Shown here one piece after another: positions 63,822 through 64,000 of a stretch of DNA of 64,000 nucleotides; within the stretch, counting starts at the first letter, position 1; every line of letters starts with the position of its first letter. A model generated the notes under the pieces. The model was not told the origin of the DNA, did not search any database, and saw nothing but the letters and a program-made list of their open reading frames with translations. Position numbers and translations under genes: made by a program. This stretch comes from RZYX01 sp036654375 (GTDB taxonomy: Bacteria > Bacillota > Clostridia > Oscillospirales > Acutalibacteraceae), in NCBI GenBank assembly GCA_036654375.1, contig JAVVSD010000001.1:1-64000 (forward strand), written 5' to 3'.

Positions 63822-64000
63822 TTAAAGATTGTGCCAGATATCAAGCGGTGATTTAACTTCTTTTATTTCTTCATCCATCATGCCAAGGCTTGTTAAAAGT
63901 TCCTTTGCAGAGTTGTATCCCATCTTTTTCTGCCTATTATTTATTGCTGCAACCTCAATGATTACCGCAAGATTTCGTCCTGGTCTTACAGGGACAACGG
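63822..64000 (-). CDS. hprK: HPr kinase/phosphorylase, C-terminal fragment
   Basis: About 59 codons at the right edge; the rest lies outside the window. The readable part contains VPVRPGRNLAVIIEVAAINN and KKMGYNSAKELLTSLG, the C-terminal signature of HprK with the GRNLA motif. The enzyme phosphorylates Ser46 of HPr to set carbon catabolite repression. The order hprK, glucokinase, murB, rapZ, whiA follows the Firmicutes pattern. Confidence 0.9.
   Translation of the reverse strand, partial: VVPVRPGRNLAVIIEVAAINNRQKKMGYNSAKELLTSLGMMDEEIKEVKSPLDIWHNL

Overview
The window reads as chromosomal DNA of a low-GC, endospore-forming member of the Clostridia, most likely Oscillospiraceae/Ruminococcaceae or a close relative. 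The reasons are AT-rich sequence, strong GGAGG ribosome-binding sites, many sporulation genes (spoIVA, a sipL-like gene, yunB, sigG, spo0A, spoIVB, whiA), a bacterial V-type ATPase operon, a TatD-linked-type radical SAM protein and GTG/TTG starts. No prophage, insertion sequence or CRISPR array was seen. A run of exactly 100 N (2093-2192) marks a scaffold join, so this is a draft or metagenome-derived assembly.

Layout. 1-11.7 kb (minus strand): the 5' end of a type II topoisomerase B subunit, a LiaF-like membrane protein, then ftsH (broken by the gap), hpt, tilS, dnaB, rplI, gdpP and an RNase J gene. 11.9-19.2 kb: a sugar-nucleotidyltransferase fused to a decayed mutase domain, rnhA, the spore-coat anchoring pair spoIVA/sipL, three tiny genes of unknown function and a low-molecular-weight phosphatase. 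19.4-24.4 kb: an iron-type alcohol dehydrogenase; a P-type ATPase whose leader carries a NiCo (czcD-type) riboswitch with a visible terminator switch and a consensus promoter; a small lipoprotein; tRNA-Leu(UAA). 24.4-33.1 kb: a nine-gene V-type ATPase operon whose c subunit keeps all the Na+-binding residues known from Enterococcus hirae NtpK. 33.3-39.3 kb: an atypical PRPP synthetase, ligA, yunB, two structured RNA candidates (one probably 6S RNA, one unidentified), a DUF1292 gene and a TauE/SafE transporter split into two half-genes. 39.3-50.6 kb: an orphan fumarase beta subunit, a DivIVA-like acidic coiled-coil protein, an alpha/beta hydrolase, a pantothenate module (coaX plus ECF S component), nrdR, sigG, a radical SAM protein, and the spoIVB-spo0A pair. 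50.9-54.9 kb: a complete pst-phoU phosphate operon headed by a circularly permuted PstS and preceded by 11-nt repeats resembling a Pho box. 55-64 kb (minus strand): a shikimate-kinase-like gene, pfkA, dnaE, whiA, rapZ, murB, a ROK glucokinase and the 3' end of hprK.

How they fit together. Most of the window is core housekeeping (replication, RNA decay, cell wall, c-di-AMP turnover, phosphate and pantothenate supply) interleaved with the sporulation programme. The observations I would check first are the unidentified roughly 380-nt RNA at 37387-37765 (consensus promoter, many hairpins, intrinsic terminator), the permuted PstS, the riboswitch-controlled P-type ATPase, the inferred Na+ specificity of the V-ATPase, the decayed mutase domain, and the small-gene trio at 18.1-18.7 kb.
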